Shown piece after piece: positions 25,901 to 34,591 of a stretch of DNA of 64,000 bases (its first letter is position 1; the number at the start of each line of letters is the position of its first letter). This DNA comes from Lacibacter sediminis (GTDB lineage Bacteria > Bacteroidota > Bacteroidia > Chitinophagales > Chitinophagaceae): NCBI RefSeq assembly GCF_014168535.1, contig NZ_CP060007.1, positions 3,038,001 to 3,102,000 of the forward strand, written 5' to 3'. Position numbers and translations under genes: made by a program. The notes under the pieces were generated by a model. The model saw nothing but the letters and a program-made list of their open reading frames with translations, made no database searches and was not told where the DNA came from.

Positions 25901-27879
25901 GGAGTACTGCCATCGCCAAAATCCCAGCGCCAGCCTGTTGCATTTTCCGACTTTTCGGTAAATGTTATATCTCCACCTGTTCCGCTGCAATCAGGATAAA
26001 TCGAATCAAAATAAACAAAGGGTGCTTTCACTGTAATGTAGTCGATCTTAGTCATCGTATCCCTGCAATAATTATTTGTTGCAACTAAACTGATGCTGTA
26101 TTTTCCTTCAGCCTTGAATTTGTAAAAAAGATCTTTCCCAAAATAAGGGTCAATGCTGATGGTTTTTTCTCCATTGATGAACCACTCACCAAAACCCGAC
26201 ATATTCGTTGACAAATTTTTAAACTGTGTAAGTGAGTTTCCGCATATATCCGTTCCTTGCATTGAAATGAAATCAGCAACCGGCTTCGGTAATACCTGGA
26301 TATTGTTATACTGTACAGTGCCTGAACAACCGCTTACAGTTGTATAATTTAAAAAAACATTGTGTGTGCCAACTGCTGAAAACAAATATTCGGGTGTTGG
26401 GTCGGTTGAAGTACTTCCATCGGGAAAAATCCATTTATAAGTGGCAATCGGCTCACTTGAAGATGTGGTAAATTTTATTGTATACGGTATACATGAATAA
26501 AAAGGATACGTACTGGAAGAAAGTACCCTTATTTCAACCAGTGCACTGGCAACAGAAACATATTTCGATATGGTGCTGCTACAGCCTTCTGCATTACTAA
26601 CTTTTAAAAACACATTGTAAGTGATATTCCTGGGATAAGTGTGAACAGGATTTTGAATAGTTGAATTAACAACCTGGTTATAATAATCGTATTCAAAAGA
26701 CCAGTCCCATTTTATTGCGCCAGGGGTGGTATCTCTGAACTGCATTCTGGCAGGAGCGCCGCATTTATCAATCAACGAATCTACAAAGCCACGCAGCCAC
26801 ACTCCTTCTTTCAGGTTAACAGTTTTGGTTACCGAATCTTTACAGGTTCCAAAAGTATTTACCAGCTTAATATCATAACTGCCCTTTTGCGTGTAATAGT
26901 AAGACAACCCGTACAATTCATTATAAACAGATCCATCGCCCATGTACCACAACGATTGTGTTGGAGCCGGCGCACTTGAGGCTGTCAGCTGTAAAGCATT
27001 ACCTGTACAGATATCGGTACCACTCAGTGTAAAATCCGATTTGAAGGAAGCAACATTTACCAGATTTTGTTTTGACTTTACTACGCTGCAACCATCTGCT
27101 GTAGTAACAGTTAATTTAACAGAATAAACGCCCTTTTGTGCAAAAACATGTTTGGGGTCTTTTTCGGCAGAAGTAGTTCCATCTCCAAAATCCCACCCGT
27201 AACTTAATACTCCCGGCCCTGCGCTTTTGTTTGTAAACTGTACTTCATCTGTAATACGGCAAAGAATGGCCTGATCAACTTCAAAGTCTGCAGTCAAGGG
27301 ATCGAGCACATCAATAATATCATTCTTCACAATTGTGTTATAACAACCGTATTGATTTACCACCGTCAGACTTACTGATGCTTTTTGTTTGATCTGATAG
27401 GTGTGCGTTGTTGTGGGTGAATATGTTTGTTGTGTTGAACCATCACCGAAATCCCAGAAATAAGAATTAATGATACCATCACCCGCAATAGATGTGCTGT
27501 TGAATGTAACCGTTAGCGGAGAACATCCCTTTACACTTGAAAATGTAAAATCAGCCTGCGGCTTTTTGTACACTTTCACTTCTCTTGTTTTAGTTGAAGT
27601 CTGATTACCATCTTTAACCGTTAATGTAACAGTGTAAGAACCTTCCGTTAAAAAAACTGCTGACGGATCTTTTAACGAAGACAAATTACCGTTTCCAAAA
27701 TTCCAGCTATAAACTGTGCTTGCCGAAATGCCGGTTGAGAGATTACTGAAGGAGGTTTTTAAAGGAACACAACCTTGCCCGTTTGTAATAGAGAACTCCG
27801 CATTCAGCTGTGCGTTTAATGTCAGCGAAATGAACAGGAGAAAAAAAGTAAGGATGGTTTTGGTTACTATTCCGGTCAT
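22924..27879 (-). CDS. Giant PKD-repeat adhesin-like protein with type IX secretion C-terminal domain
   Basis: 1651 residues from ATG 27879, the start giving a clean signal peptide (MTGIVTKTILTFFLLFISLT); a 34-residue upstream extension is unlikely. At least nine clear PKD domains carry W-D/N-F-G-x-G (for example YFWDFGDGSTQQ, VKWDFGDGTTAD), with several degenerate copies and many paired cysteines. The last 90 residues are a gliding-motility-associated C-terminal (CHU_C) domain: PNSFTPNGDGKNDYFSV and YDRWGNKVFERK. That domain directs export by the type IX system and anchoring at the cell surface. Likely roles are adhesion or binding of polymers; the ligand is unknown. It stands alone on its strand. 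Confidence 0.9.
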   Translation of the reverse strand: MTGIVTKTILTFFLLFISLTLNAQLNAEFSITNGQGCVPLKTSFSNLSTGISASTVYSWNFGNGNLSSLKDPSAVFLTEGSYTVTLTVKDGNQTSTKTREVKVYKKPQADFTFSSVKGCSPLTVTFNSTSIAGDGIINSYFWDFGDGSTQQTYSPTTTHTYQIKQKASVSLTVVNQYGCYNTIVKNDIIDVLDPLTADFEVDQAILCRITDEVQFTNKSAGPGVLSYGWDFGDGTTSAEKDPKHVFAQKGVYSVKLTVTTADGCSVVKSKQNLVNVASFKSDFTLSGTDICTGNALQLTASSAPAPTQSLWYMGDGSVYNELYGLSYYYTQKGSYDIKLVNTFGTCKDSVTKTVNLKEGVWLRGFVDSLIDKCGAPARMQFRDTTPGAIKWDWSFEYDYYNQVVNSTIQNPVHTYPRNITYNVFLKVSNAEGCSSTISKYVSVASALVEIRVLSSSTYPFYSCIPYTIKFTTSSSEPIATYKWIFPDGSTSTDPTPEYLFSAVGTHNVFLNYTTVSGCSGTVQYNNIQVLPKPVADFISMQGTDICGNSLTQFKNLSTNMSGFGEWFINGEKTISIDPYFGKDLFYKFKAEGKYSISLVATNNYCRDTMTKIDYITVKAPFVYFDSIYPDCSGTGGDITFTEKSENATGWRWDFGDGSTPVNYTTYQSQIKHTYTATGIYYVKLSVTNGSCTVTDSAKVTVIIRKKPQLTVNKSDLCLEEKLSYAVSGLAVSPLGNYNYLIYRVEYEDGSEYNGVNRYFDIDITPMTGYLLADYLDPAKSKLRFILLNKLTNCLDTTNYITYKVRGVRAKFEVQVSNHCFNLPVVFNDTSDMAGVTPIISREWNFGDGQYQAAANGGLVTHTYASPGYYYPTLKVTDASGCTSTSEYYTGFVQVNGPKASFYTSGTNVPLNTTVNFNNTSNTFNTYNTQYSWDFGNGVTSTQHSPAYTFITAGTYTVKLTASDPVTGCTSEATQIIVVRDFNSAFNFNTSFVGNASCPPVMARFNNTSAGAVRVKWDFGDGTTADNVNYPSHIYTKAGTYIVTLYVYGYNGLTGTYTDSVKVKGLDAAIKFDPKETCSSQPVNFNASATGVTNYVWDFGDGQLFSSTDSSAVHSYRGPGVYKPSLLITNTDGCTVAAPSTEKITIDSLSAKIKGIPLQACNQVKINFNAEVYSVGAAQNQNFLSYKWNFGTGNAADTANTANPVFQYSSPGTYTVTLRVTARSGCVKDVTETVVVKESSKGTITAPSAICAGETATFTSAATITNGVQWSWDFKNGQTATTQNPSAQTYTTAGSYPITLVVNNQGCLDTAMHILTVNTLPVVQLSPTQPKVCLGSSIQLTAAGGTAYQWSLAAGLSDPVSASPFASPSVSTTYRVLVTNQYGCKKTDSVTVRVVQPISITGNNNYSICEGESAQLIVTGASSYKWINNTQGLGSTSSGSATASPTSTTTYTVVGYDAENCFTDTLDINVVVHPRPTVNAGPDVQSLPGNSVQLNATGSNNISTWMWRPPDFLSCVQCPSPVSSTNRTITYIVEAKTDKNCSASDSVTVEILCNGSQIFIPNSFTPNGDGKNDYFSVLGNGASLIKLFVIYDRWGNKVFERKNVSVDDPAAKWDGNYKGYPAPIGSFTYSIQLTCDATGESFVRSGTVIIIR

Positions 27880-28087
27880 GATTAACGGGCGGAACAATGA
27901 TAGTGCAAAATGATCTGTCAGCGAAGTTTTGCTGAACCTTTTTTGCCTTTCTAAGTACATTCTTTTCAGCTGTTTTTGCAATGTCCATCAGACAAAAAAA
28001 ACACTGCAAAATCAAGAACATAAATAAGTGAAGCAATTTTACACATTAGTGTGCTATTTCGGCTTGTGAGCGATGATTACCGAAAGA

Positions 28088-29050
28088 TCAATACTCACGC
28101 TGCACTAAAAATTGAGCAAGTTGTTTTAGTGGCTCTTTTCGTTTATTCAGTACCGCAATATCTTCTAAATGCTGCATGGCTTTTTCCAAGTATTGATTTT
28201 TTAACTGCATCGCCCATTCATCCACACCTGCTGATTTAAAAATTGCAACTACCTGTTCCACTTTATCAGCAGGATTATTTTGCATCAGTTCTTTCAACTG
28301 TTTTTGTTGTGCAGCAGAAGCTGTTTCCAATGCATGGATCATTAGAAAGGTTTTTTTATTGGCTTTGATATCGCCACCAACCTGTTTACCAAACTTTACC
28401 GGATCACCAAAGCAATCAAGATAATCGTCCTGCACCTGGAAGGCGATACCGAGGTTGCGACCGAATTGATAAATGTGATCTGTATTACCAATGCTTGCTC
28501 CGCCGATCATTGCACCAAGCTTTAAACTCGCTGCTAAGAGTACCGATGTTTTTAATTCGATCATCCGTACATATTCATCGAGATGAACTGTTTCTCTCTT
28601 TTCAAAATCCATATCCATCTGCTGACCTTCCGATACTTCCAGTGCAGTTTTATTGAACAATGCAAGAATAGGTTTCACATCGCCTTCTACCCTGCCCAGA
28701 TAATCGTACGACATAGTTAATGCAACATCCCCTGCAAGAATAGCGGTGTTAACTCCATGAATCGAATGCACGGTTTGTTTACCTCTGCGCAGTGGAGCTT
28801 GATCCATAATATCATCGTGGATCAACGAAAAATTATGAAACAGCTCAATGGCTGTTGCTACCTGCCAGGCATCAGACTTGATCTCATCAAACAACTCGTT
28901 GCCCATTAACACAGCAACAGGACGCACACGCTTACCACCAATGCTGAGGATATGCTGTGCCGCATCATACAACGATGCCGGTTCATTGGGAAAATGACGC
29001 TTGTTAAAATATTCTTCGAACTGCTTTAGTAATTGCTCAAACGACTGCAT
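28088..29050 (-). CDS. Polyprenyl (geranylgeranyl/farnesyl-type) diphosphate synthase
   Basis: 320 residues. The first Asp-rich motif is HDDIMDQAPLRRG and the second is FQVQDDYLDCFGD; LSIGGKRVRPVAVL supplies the isopentenyl diphosphate-binding residues. The enzyme condenses isopentenyl and allylic diphosphates in the cytosol. Product chain length is not readable with certainty; it is the only such gene in the window and could supply quinone or carotenoid synthesis. The UbiA-type transferase at 56.6-57.6 kb could use its product. Confidence 0.9.
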   Translation of the reverse strand: MQSFEQLLKQFEEYFNKRHFPNEPASLYDAAQHILSIGGKRVRPVAVLMGNELFDEIKSDAWQVATAIELFHNFSLIHDDIMDQAPLRRGKQTVHSIHGVNTAILAGDVALTMSYDYLGRVEGDVKPILALFNKTALEVSEGQQMDMDFEKRETVHLDEYVRMIELKTSVLLAASLKLGAMIGGASIGNTDHIYQFGRNLGIAFQVQDDYLDCFGDPVKFGKQVGGDIKANKKTFLMIHALETASAAQQKQLKELMQNNPADKVEQVVAIFKSAGVDEWAMQLKNQYLEKAMQHLEDIAVLNKRKEPLKQLAQFLVQREY

Positions 29051-29138
29051 AGCTTTTGATCTCTGATGTATGATTTAGGATGTCTGATTTATGAACGCAT
29101 GCAAGATAATGAAGTATGGTTATGATGCAACTCAGGTG

Positions 29139-29236
29139 TTGGTCGGTACGGTCACAGACCGTCAGACCGCTGGTTGATATTTTTTGATAAACAAAAGACT
29201 TGAAATGGTCTGACGGCCTACAGCCGTGCCGACCAA
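29139..29236. repeat. 98-bp inverted-repeat element
   Basis: Two 30-bp arms (29139-29168 and 29207-29236) are inverted and match at 24 of 30 positions; the ends read TTGGTCGG and CCGACCAA. The 38-bp centre is AT-rich. It lies in the gap between rnr and the prenyl synthase gene and has the shape of a dispersed palindromic or MITE-like element. Confidence 0.7.
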
Positions 29237-29285
29237 TGTGCTACGCCAATCCGAAATCATACATCCTGAATCCGACATTAACCTC

Positions 29286-31376
29286 CTACTTCTTCCCTCT
29301 CTTCTTCTTCGGATGCTGAAACTTCGTTGGCTGCAATACTTTTTTCTCAGTAGAATCAATATGCCCCAATACCAATTCATAATCAAGTTGACGCTTTTCC
29401 AGGTTCGCTGCCACTACTTTGATCGTTACTTTATCACCCATTCTGAAACTGCGACCGCTGCGTTTACCCACCAGGCAATAATCTTCTTCCATATGTCTGA
29501 AATCATCAAAATCACTCAGCGAAAATAAACTCACCAAGCCTTCGCATTTATGTGCAACAGTTTCAACCCAGAAGCCAAACGATGCGACACCACTCACCAC
29601 CCCTTCGAACTCTTCACCAAGGAACTGGCTCATGTATTCCACTTGTTTGTATTTGTTGGCAGCACGTTCGCTTTCCATAGCCGAACGTTCACGCTCACTG
29701 CAATGTTTGCATTTCGCTTCCATCTTCTTATCGATCTGTGGTTGTTTATCCAGACATTGCTGCAACACACGATGCACCAATACATCAGGATAACGACGGA
29801 TGGGTGAAGTGAAATGACAGTAATGTTCAAAACCCAGACCATAGTGACCGATATTCTCAGCAGTATAAACGGCCTTGGCCATGGTGCGGATGCCCAACGC
29901 TTCCAATACATGCTGCTCAGGTTTACCATGTGCATCTTTCAGCATCTGGTTAAACGATTCGGCAATACGTTGCGGCGATGATACATCAAACGTGTGCCCG
30001 TATTTTTTAGCGAATACCATAAACGGACCAAGTTTTGCTTCATCGGGTGTATCGTGTACACGGTAAGGAAACGGAACAGGTTTCTCTTTTACCGTGATCT
30101 TACCAATAAACTCTGCCACATGTTTATTTGCCAGCAACATAAACTCTTCAATCAGCTGATGCGCTTCTTTACTTTCTTTAATGGTAATACCGATCGGTTT
30201 ACGGTTTTCATCTAACACAAAACGCACTTCCTGCGAGGAGAAATTAATCGCTCCTTTTTTGAAACGCTCTTTCCGCATCTTTTGTGCAAGGGTGTTGAGC
30301 AACATAATTTCATCGCCATACAAACCCTCACCACCTGCTTCAATAATTTCCTGCACTTGCTCATAGCTGAAGCGATGATTGGAATGAATGACTGTTCTTC
30401 CCAGCCACACATCTTTGATCTCGCCTTTATCAGTCATTTGAAAAACGGCAGAGAACGTATACTTATCTTCTTTCGGACGAAGCGAACACAATTCATTCGA
30501 AATACGCTCGGGCAACATGGGCAATACACGATCAGGTAAGTACACAGATGTAGCTCTCGCATACGCTTCATCATCGAGTTTTGTTCCCGGCTCAACATAA
30601 TAACTTACGTCAGCAATGTGTACACCAATCTCATATAAACCATTTGCATTTTTCTTAATGGAGAGCGCATCATCAAAATCTTTTGCATCAACAGGATCAA
30701 TCGTAAACGTTAATACATCACGAAAATCCCGGCGCTTCTTTGCTTCGGCGTCACTCACACCATCAGGAAAACGTTCGGCCTGCTCCATCACTTCATCATC
30801 AAAACTTAAATTGAAACCTGCACCCAGCAAGATTTGCTTCATGGCAATATCGTTCTCAGCTTCCTGTTTCACCAGTTCAAGCACTTCACCTTCAGGTACA
30901 CGTTTGGCCTTATCCCATGACGTTAGTTTCACCACTACTTTATCATTATTCACTGCGCCATTCAACTTATCTGTTGGGATAAACAGATCGGGCATTGGCC
31001 TGTCTGTCTCCGGAATAAAAAAGCTGTAATTCTTTTGGATACTGATGCGGCCAATGAATTGCGTTTGTTTCCGTTCGATGATACGGACGATCTCTCCTTC
31101 CACTCTTCCGCCGCCGCCACCACTTTTGGTGATCTGCACTTCAACTGTATCGCCATGCAGTGCAGTATTAAAATGTTGCGGACGAACAATGACATCACGT
31201 TCCATGTCCACCACAGTAACATAACCCATACCGCTTCTTGTAATATCAATAACACCACGATGACTTGCACCCGGATGTTTATGTTTGCCACCCGAAACCT
31301 TGGATGATTTATGTTTTGCAGATGAATCTTTGGATTCTTTCTGCTTCGATTCTTTGTTGATTTTCTTTTTCTTCAT
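29286..31376 (-). CDS. rnr: Ribonuclease R
   Basis: 696 residues. The first 45 are lysine- and serine-rich, followed by cold-shock-type RNA-binding parts, the RNB catalytic domain (FTIDPVDAKDFDDALSIKKN with the Asp cluster; HYCHFTSPIRRYPDVLVHR) and an S1 domain. It degrades structured RNA 3'-5' processively. The start is 6 bp from the lpxK stop, so it is the last gene of the DUF3822-rsmD-ligase-lpxK-rnr operon. The unusual basic N-terminal tail replaces the helix-turn-helix of enterobacterial RNase R. Confidence 0.95.
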   Translation of the reverse strand: MKKKKINKESKQKESKDSSAKHKSSKVSGGKHKHPGASHRGVIDITRSGMGYVTVVDMERDVIVRPQHFNTALHGDTVEVQITKSGGGGGRVEGEIVRIIERKQTQFIGRISIQKNYSFFIPETDRPMPDLFIPTDKLNGAVNNDKVVVKLTSWDKAKRVPEGEVLELVKQEAENDIAMKQILLGAGFNLSFDDEVMEQAERFPDGVSDAEAKKRRDFRDVLTFTIDPVDAKDFDDALSIKKNANGLYEIGVHIADVSYYVEPGTKLDDEAYARATSVYLPDRVLPMLPERISNELCSLRPKEDKYTFSAVFQMTDKGEIKDVWLGRTVIHSNHRFSYEQVQEIIEAGGEGLYGDEIMLLNTLAQKMRKERFKKGAINFSSQEVRFVLDENRKPIGITIKESKEAHQLIEEFMLLANKHVAEFIGKITVKEKPVPFPYRVHDTPDEAKLGPFMVFAKKYGHTFDVSSPQRIAESFNQMLKDAHGKPEQHVLEALGIRTMAKAVYTAENIGHYGLGFEHYCHFTSPIRRYPDVLVHRVLQQCLDKQPQIDKKMEAKCKHCSERERSAMESERAANKYKQVEYMSQFLGEEFEGVVSGVASFGFWVETVAHKCEGLVSLFSLSDFDDFRHMEEDYCLVGKRSGRSFRMGDKVTIKVVAANLEKRQLDYELVLGHIDSTEKKVLQPTKFQHPKKKRGKK

Positions 31377-31382
31377 AGTGTT

Positions 31383-32459
31383 TTATTTCTTGGAGAACTG
31401 CTGAATAAAATCAATCACTGATTTTTTCAACTGCTCTTCCCTGTTAAACAAGATACGATGACGGATGGGTAAAACGAACAACGGAAGATCTTCCAGTTCT
31501 TCTTTGAACTTTACCAACCGCACCGCATCTTTCTCAGTTGTAATAATAATTTTTGCTTCGTGATCCATTTTGCTGAAACGCTTACGCACCTCTTTCAGAT
31601 CATCAATACTGAAAATATGGTGATCACTGAAGGTTATTCGTTCATACGTGTAAGAGTTTGAGAGGATATGTTCTTTCAACGGTTCAATATTGGCAATACC
31701 TGTGAGTAACAAAACTTCCAGTTGCTTGTGCAGGTGATACTCCTGTTGCGGATGCAGAATATGATAAGGCACGCCGTATTCAATGGTTGAAAAGAACAAT
31801 TGCTGATGTGGCAACGGGTTGATCTCTTCTTCAATTTTCTTCTGCTCAACTTCGGTTAATGCAGCCGGGCATTTGGTTACCACAATGATCTCTGCACGTT
31901 TGTAACTGCTTCGCTCATCACGCAGGTCACCGGTGGGCAAAAAGAAATCACGGGTAAAAAGATTACTGTAATCCGTCAACAAAATATTCAACCCTGCTTT
32001 AATGGCCCTGTGCTGAAAACCATCATCCAAAATGATCGCCTGTGTTTTTGGTCGGTCGTGCAACAATTGTGGTATGGCTTCCAGTCTCGATTCACCTACA
32101 GCCACTACCACATCAGGAAACTTTAAGTGAAACTGCATGGGTTCATCACCAATTTCCAATGCGTTGGTTGTATCGTTTGCCAATACATATCCTTTTGTTT
32201 TGCGTTTGTAACCACGACTGAGAGTTGCAATATTCACTTCATCTTTTAATAACCGCAGCAAATATTCTACCATTGGCGATTTGCCTGTGCCGCCCACACT
32301 CAGGTTGCCCACACAAATGATGGGCATATTCACCGATGTGGATTTGAGCACATTATTATCGTACAGTCTGTTGCGCAGCCATACAATTGCACCGTACAGC
32401 AAAGCAAACGGCACCAACAAAAAACGAATGGATTGGAATGTGAGATTAGCCAAATTCAT
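31383..32459 (-). CDS. lpxK: Tetraacyldisaccharide 4'-kinase
   Basis: 358 residues. The P-loop GNLSVGGTGKSPMVEYLL near residue 52, an N-terminal membrane-anchoring helix (about 8-27) and DGFQHRAI are characteristic. It phosphorylates the 4' position of the lipid A precursor at the inner membrane, step six of the Raetz pathway. The gene overlaps the upstream cyclo-ligase gene by 14 bp and precedes rnr by 6 bp. Confidence 0.93.
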   Translation of the reverse strand: MNLANLTFQSIRFLLVPFALLYGAIVWLRNRLYDNNVLKSTSVNMPIICVGNLSVGGTGKSPMVEYLLRLLKDEVNIATLSRGYKRKTKGYVLANDTTNALEIGDEPMQFHLKFPDVVVAVGESRLEAIPQLLHDRPKTQAIILDDGFQHRAIKAGLNILLTDYSNLFTRDFFLPTGDLRDERSSYKRAEIIVVTKCPAALTEVEQKKIEEEINPLPHQQLFFSTIEYGVPYHILHPQQEYHLHKQLEVLLLTGIANIEPLKEHILSNSYTYERITFSDHHIFSIDDLKEVRKRFSKMDHEAKIIITTEKDAVRLVKFKEELEDLPLFVLPIRHRILFNREEQLKKSVIDFIQQFSKK

Positions 32460-33018
32460 ATATGCGCTGTGGCGTAATGCAATAGTTTAAAGGTATATCA
32501 AATTGTGCACGGTCGGTGATGGTATCAATAGCTTCAAAATAACTCAATCCAACCTTCAGCACATCGGGCCGGCATTTAGACAAAAACTTATCGTAAAAAC
32601 CTTTGCCGTAACCAACACGATAACCGTCTTCATCAAAGGCTAAAAGTGGAACAAACACCAGGTCGATCTGTTCTTCGCTGATAAGATTCCCGTTCACAGG
32701 TTCATGAATACCCCATTTGTTCTTCATTACATCCACCATCTCGTCATACTCAATATGGAGCAGTTCATTTTTTTCATGATCCATACGTGGTATAACGATC
32801 TTCAACTCCGGGTTACGGAATTCGAGGTAATGCAGCAAATGATCGGTTTCTATCTCCTGCTGTTCTTTAATGGCCAGGTAAGTGTGAACGTAAAAAAGAT
32901 CAGGTAAAGGCAGTTGCTGAAAATGGATGAGAATAAGATCATCAAACCTGTTACGTTCTCCCACGGTGAGGCTTAACCGCTTTTCTTTAAATACTTTCCT
33001 TGCCTCTTTTTTCGTCAT
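32446..33018 (-). CDS. 5-formyltetrahydrofolate cyclo-ligase
   Basis: 190 residues. The GYGKGFYDKFLSKCR motif is the family signature, and the N-terminus has MTKKEARKVFKEKRLSLT as usual. The enzyme converts 5-formyl-THF and ATP to 5,10-methenyl-THF in the cytosol. It overlaps lpxK by 14 bp and rsmD by 4 bp in the same operon, as is common in this phylum. Confidence 0.92.
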   Translation of the reverse strand: MTKKEARKVFKEKRLSLTVGERNRFDDLILIHFQQLPLPDLFYVHTYLAIKEQQEIETDHLLHYLEFRNPELKIVIPRMDHEKNELLHIEYDEMVDVMKNKWGIHEPVNGNLISEEQIDLVFVPLLAFDEDGYRVGYGKGFYDKFLSKCRPDVLKVGLSYFEAIDTITDRAQFDIPLNYCITPQRIYEFG

Positions 33019-33563
33019 TCTTCTTTGGGTTTGTTTACGAAGATAGAAAAGATGGTGGTGCCGTAGTTACGTTCCGCCCTGTAAAACGGGAACTGTGTAT
33101 AACTGTTGCGGGGAGTATGTTCCAATACAAACCAACCACCTTCATTCAGTAATTCATGTTTAAAGATCATCTTGGGCAGTTCATCAATAGTGCCCAAGGC
33201 ATATGGCGGACCTGCAAAAATGAAATCAAACTTTTCATTGCACTGCTCAATGTATTTGAACACATCCATCTTCACCACTTTCAGATTGGTACCGAGTTTA
33301 TTATTGGTCTGCTGAATGAACGCAGCCATATTGGTATCTTTTTCTACAATGGTTTGATCGGTTGCGCCACGGCTCGCCAGTTCGTAGCTGATGCTGCCCG
33401 TTCCGCCAAACAAGTCTAATGTTTTCAGACTTTCAATATCGAGATTGTTTTCAATTACATTGAACAAGCCACCTTTTGCAAGATCAGTTGTTGGTCTTGT
33501 GTAAGGCATTTTAGCCGGTGGCTGAAATGTTCGTCCGCCGAATTTTCCACTTATGATACGCAT
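33015..33563 (-). CDS. rsmD: RsmD-like 16S rRNA (guanine966-N2)-methyltransferase
   Basis: 182 residues. The AdoMet-binding motif is TLDLFGGTGSISYELASRGA, and the N-terminal MRIISGKFGGRTFQPPAK with PTTDLAKGGLFNVI is standard RsmD. Motif IV, normally D/N-P-P-Y/F, reads AGPPY (residues 117-121), with Gly118 in the Asp position. The enzyme methylates G966 of 16S rRNA. It overlaps the DUF3822 gene by 13 bp. If Gly is real, activity may be changed or use another residue. Confidence 0.85.
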   Translation of the reverse strand: MRIISGKFGGRTFQPPAKMPYTRPTTDLAKGGLFNVIENNLDIESLKTLDLFGGTGSISYELASRGATDQTIVEKDTNMAAFIQQTNNKLGTNLKVVKMDVFKYIEQCNEKFDFIFAGPPYALGTIDELPKMIFKHELLNEGGWFVLEHTPRNSYTQFPFYRAERNYGTTIFSIFVNKPKEE

Positions 33564-34402
33564 GATAAAACCTGGTCGAGTGAAGCTGATAAATGTACCG
33601 GGTGTTCTTCGGTTGCTGCCGGGAAACTAAACTGCAGTTCATCTTTCAACTGCAAATTTAAAATGTAGAGATGCAACACATCATACAAAGCCGAATGCTG
33701 ATCGATCATCCCCTGCAAATAAACAGTGGTTTCTTCCTGGGTTAGATCGAGCTGTTGCATGGCGTTGAGAATATAATACAACACATCTTCGGGTGTGTGA
33801 TAATTATACGACTGCAATAATAACCAGTTGCCGTTTTTCTCAACTGTTAACTGCACTTCATTAAAACGGATGGTTGCTGTTACCCTTGCTCCTCCTGCTG
33901 CTGTTTTTGTTAACAGTAAGGATTGCACATGCCACCACTCTCCTTTCGGGAAACGTTTATTTAATAACGATGCAAGATCTGCATCAACAGCGTAATGATT
34001 CACTAAGCTTTGCTGCAACACAATATCTTTCACTAATACACGGTTTGTTTGCGGACCATGCACCAGTTGTAATAATTGTTCTTTACCCGCTTCGGTGTTG
34101 AGGATAGCAGGCACCAGCACATTTAAAGGAGCATATTGCAACAAGATCACTTTCTGGTAATTGGTGTGCACCCATGTGTAAGCGGCTGCAATGGCGCTGA
34201 GCTTTTCCTCCAATTGTGCAGCGCTGATCTGTTGATCAAGTTCAAACACGATCCAACTGTTCACTTTCTTTTCCGTGGGCTGAAACGATGCAAAACCAAT
34301 AAACCCGGTACCCGTTTGCACCAGAAGATAAGCTGTTGCAGTATCAACATGTTTTGCTTCGTTCGATTCAATAAATACAGATGGGTGTAACACAGTTATC
34401 AT
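33551..34402 (-). CDS. DUF3822 family protein
   Basis: 283 residues with no signal peptide or membrane segment. The fold suggested by the sequence is that of a two-lobed actin/ASKHA-like protein (YLLVQTGTGFIGFASF and the repeated strand pattern), which is how DUF3822 proteins are often described; this is a weak reading. The family is almost confined to Bacteroidota and sits next to rsmD, as here, so a link to rRNA modification or to the following lipid A gene is possible. First gene of a five-gene operon. Confidence 0.75.
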   Translation of the reverse strand: MITVLHPSVFIESNEAKHVDTATAYLLVQTGTGFIGFASFQPTEKKVNSWIVFELDQQISAAQLEEKLSAIAAAYTWVHTNYQKVILLQYAPLNVLVPAILNTEAGKEQLLQLVHGPQTNRVLVKDIVLQQSLVNHYAVDADLASLLNKRFPKGEWWHVQSLLLTKTAAGGARVTATIRFNEVQLTVEKNGNWLLLQSYNYHTPEDVLYYILNAMQQLDLTQEETTVYLQGMIDQHSALYDVLHLYILNLQLKDELQFSFPAATEEHPVHLSASLDQVLSCVS

Positions 34403-34470
34403 TGTTCAATTGCTGCAATAATATGAATAATACGGCTGATGCTGAAGAATCGTGCCAGATTTCAGGACAG

Positions 34471-34557
34471 AGTCACGGATAACACAGATCATTGCTGATA
34501 AGTACGGATTTTGTTTTCCATCTGTTCCATCCGTCCAAATCCGTGTCATCCGTGACT
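34471..34557. repeat. Inverted-repeat element between divergent genes
   Basis: Arms 34471-34489 and 34539-34557 are inverted and match at 17 of 19 positions; an inner 8-bp pair ACGGATTT / AAATCCGT is nested inside. It lies between the divergent DUF3822 and MATE starts. The arms contain two tandem C-A-T-C-C-G-T-G-like units, which suggests a dispersed intergenic repeat. Confidence 0.55.
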
Positions 34558-34591
34558 CTATCTTGCTTATTTTCGCCAAAAACGACATTGC

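Noticed and set aside
22924..27879. Direct repeats in the PKD gene as a CRISPR or tandem DNA repeat array
   Set aside because: The repeated units are divergent protein domains of about 80-100 residues with no conserved DNA repeat or spacer pattern.
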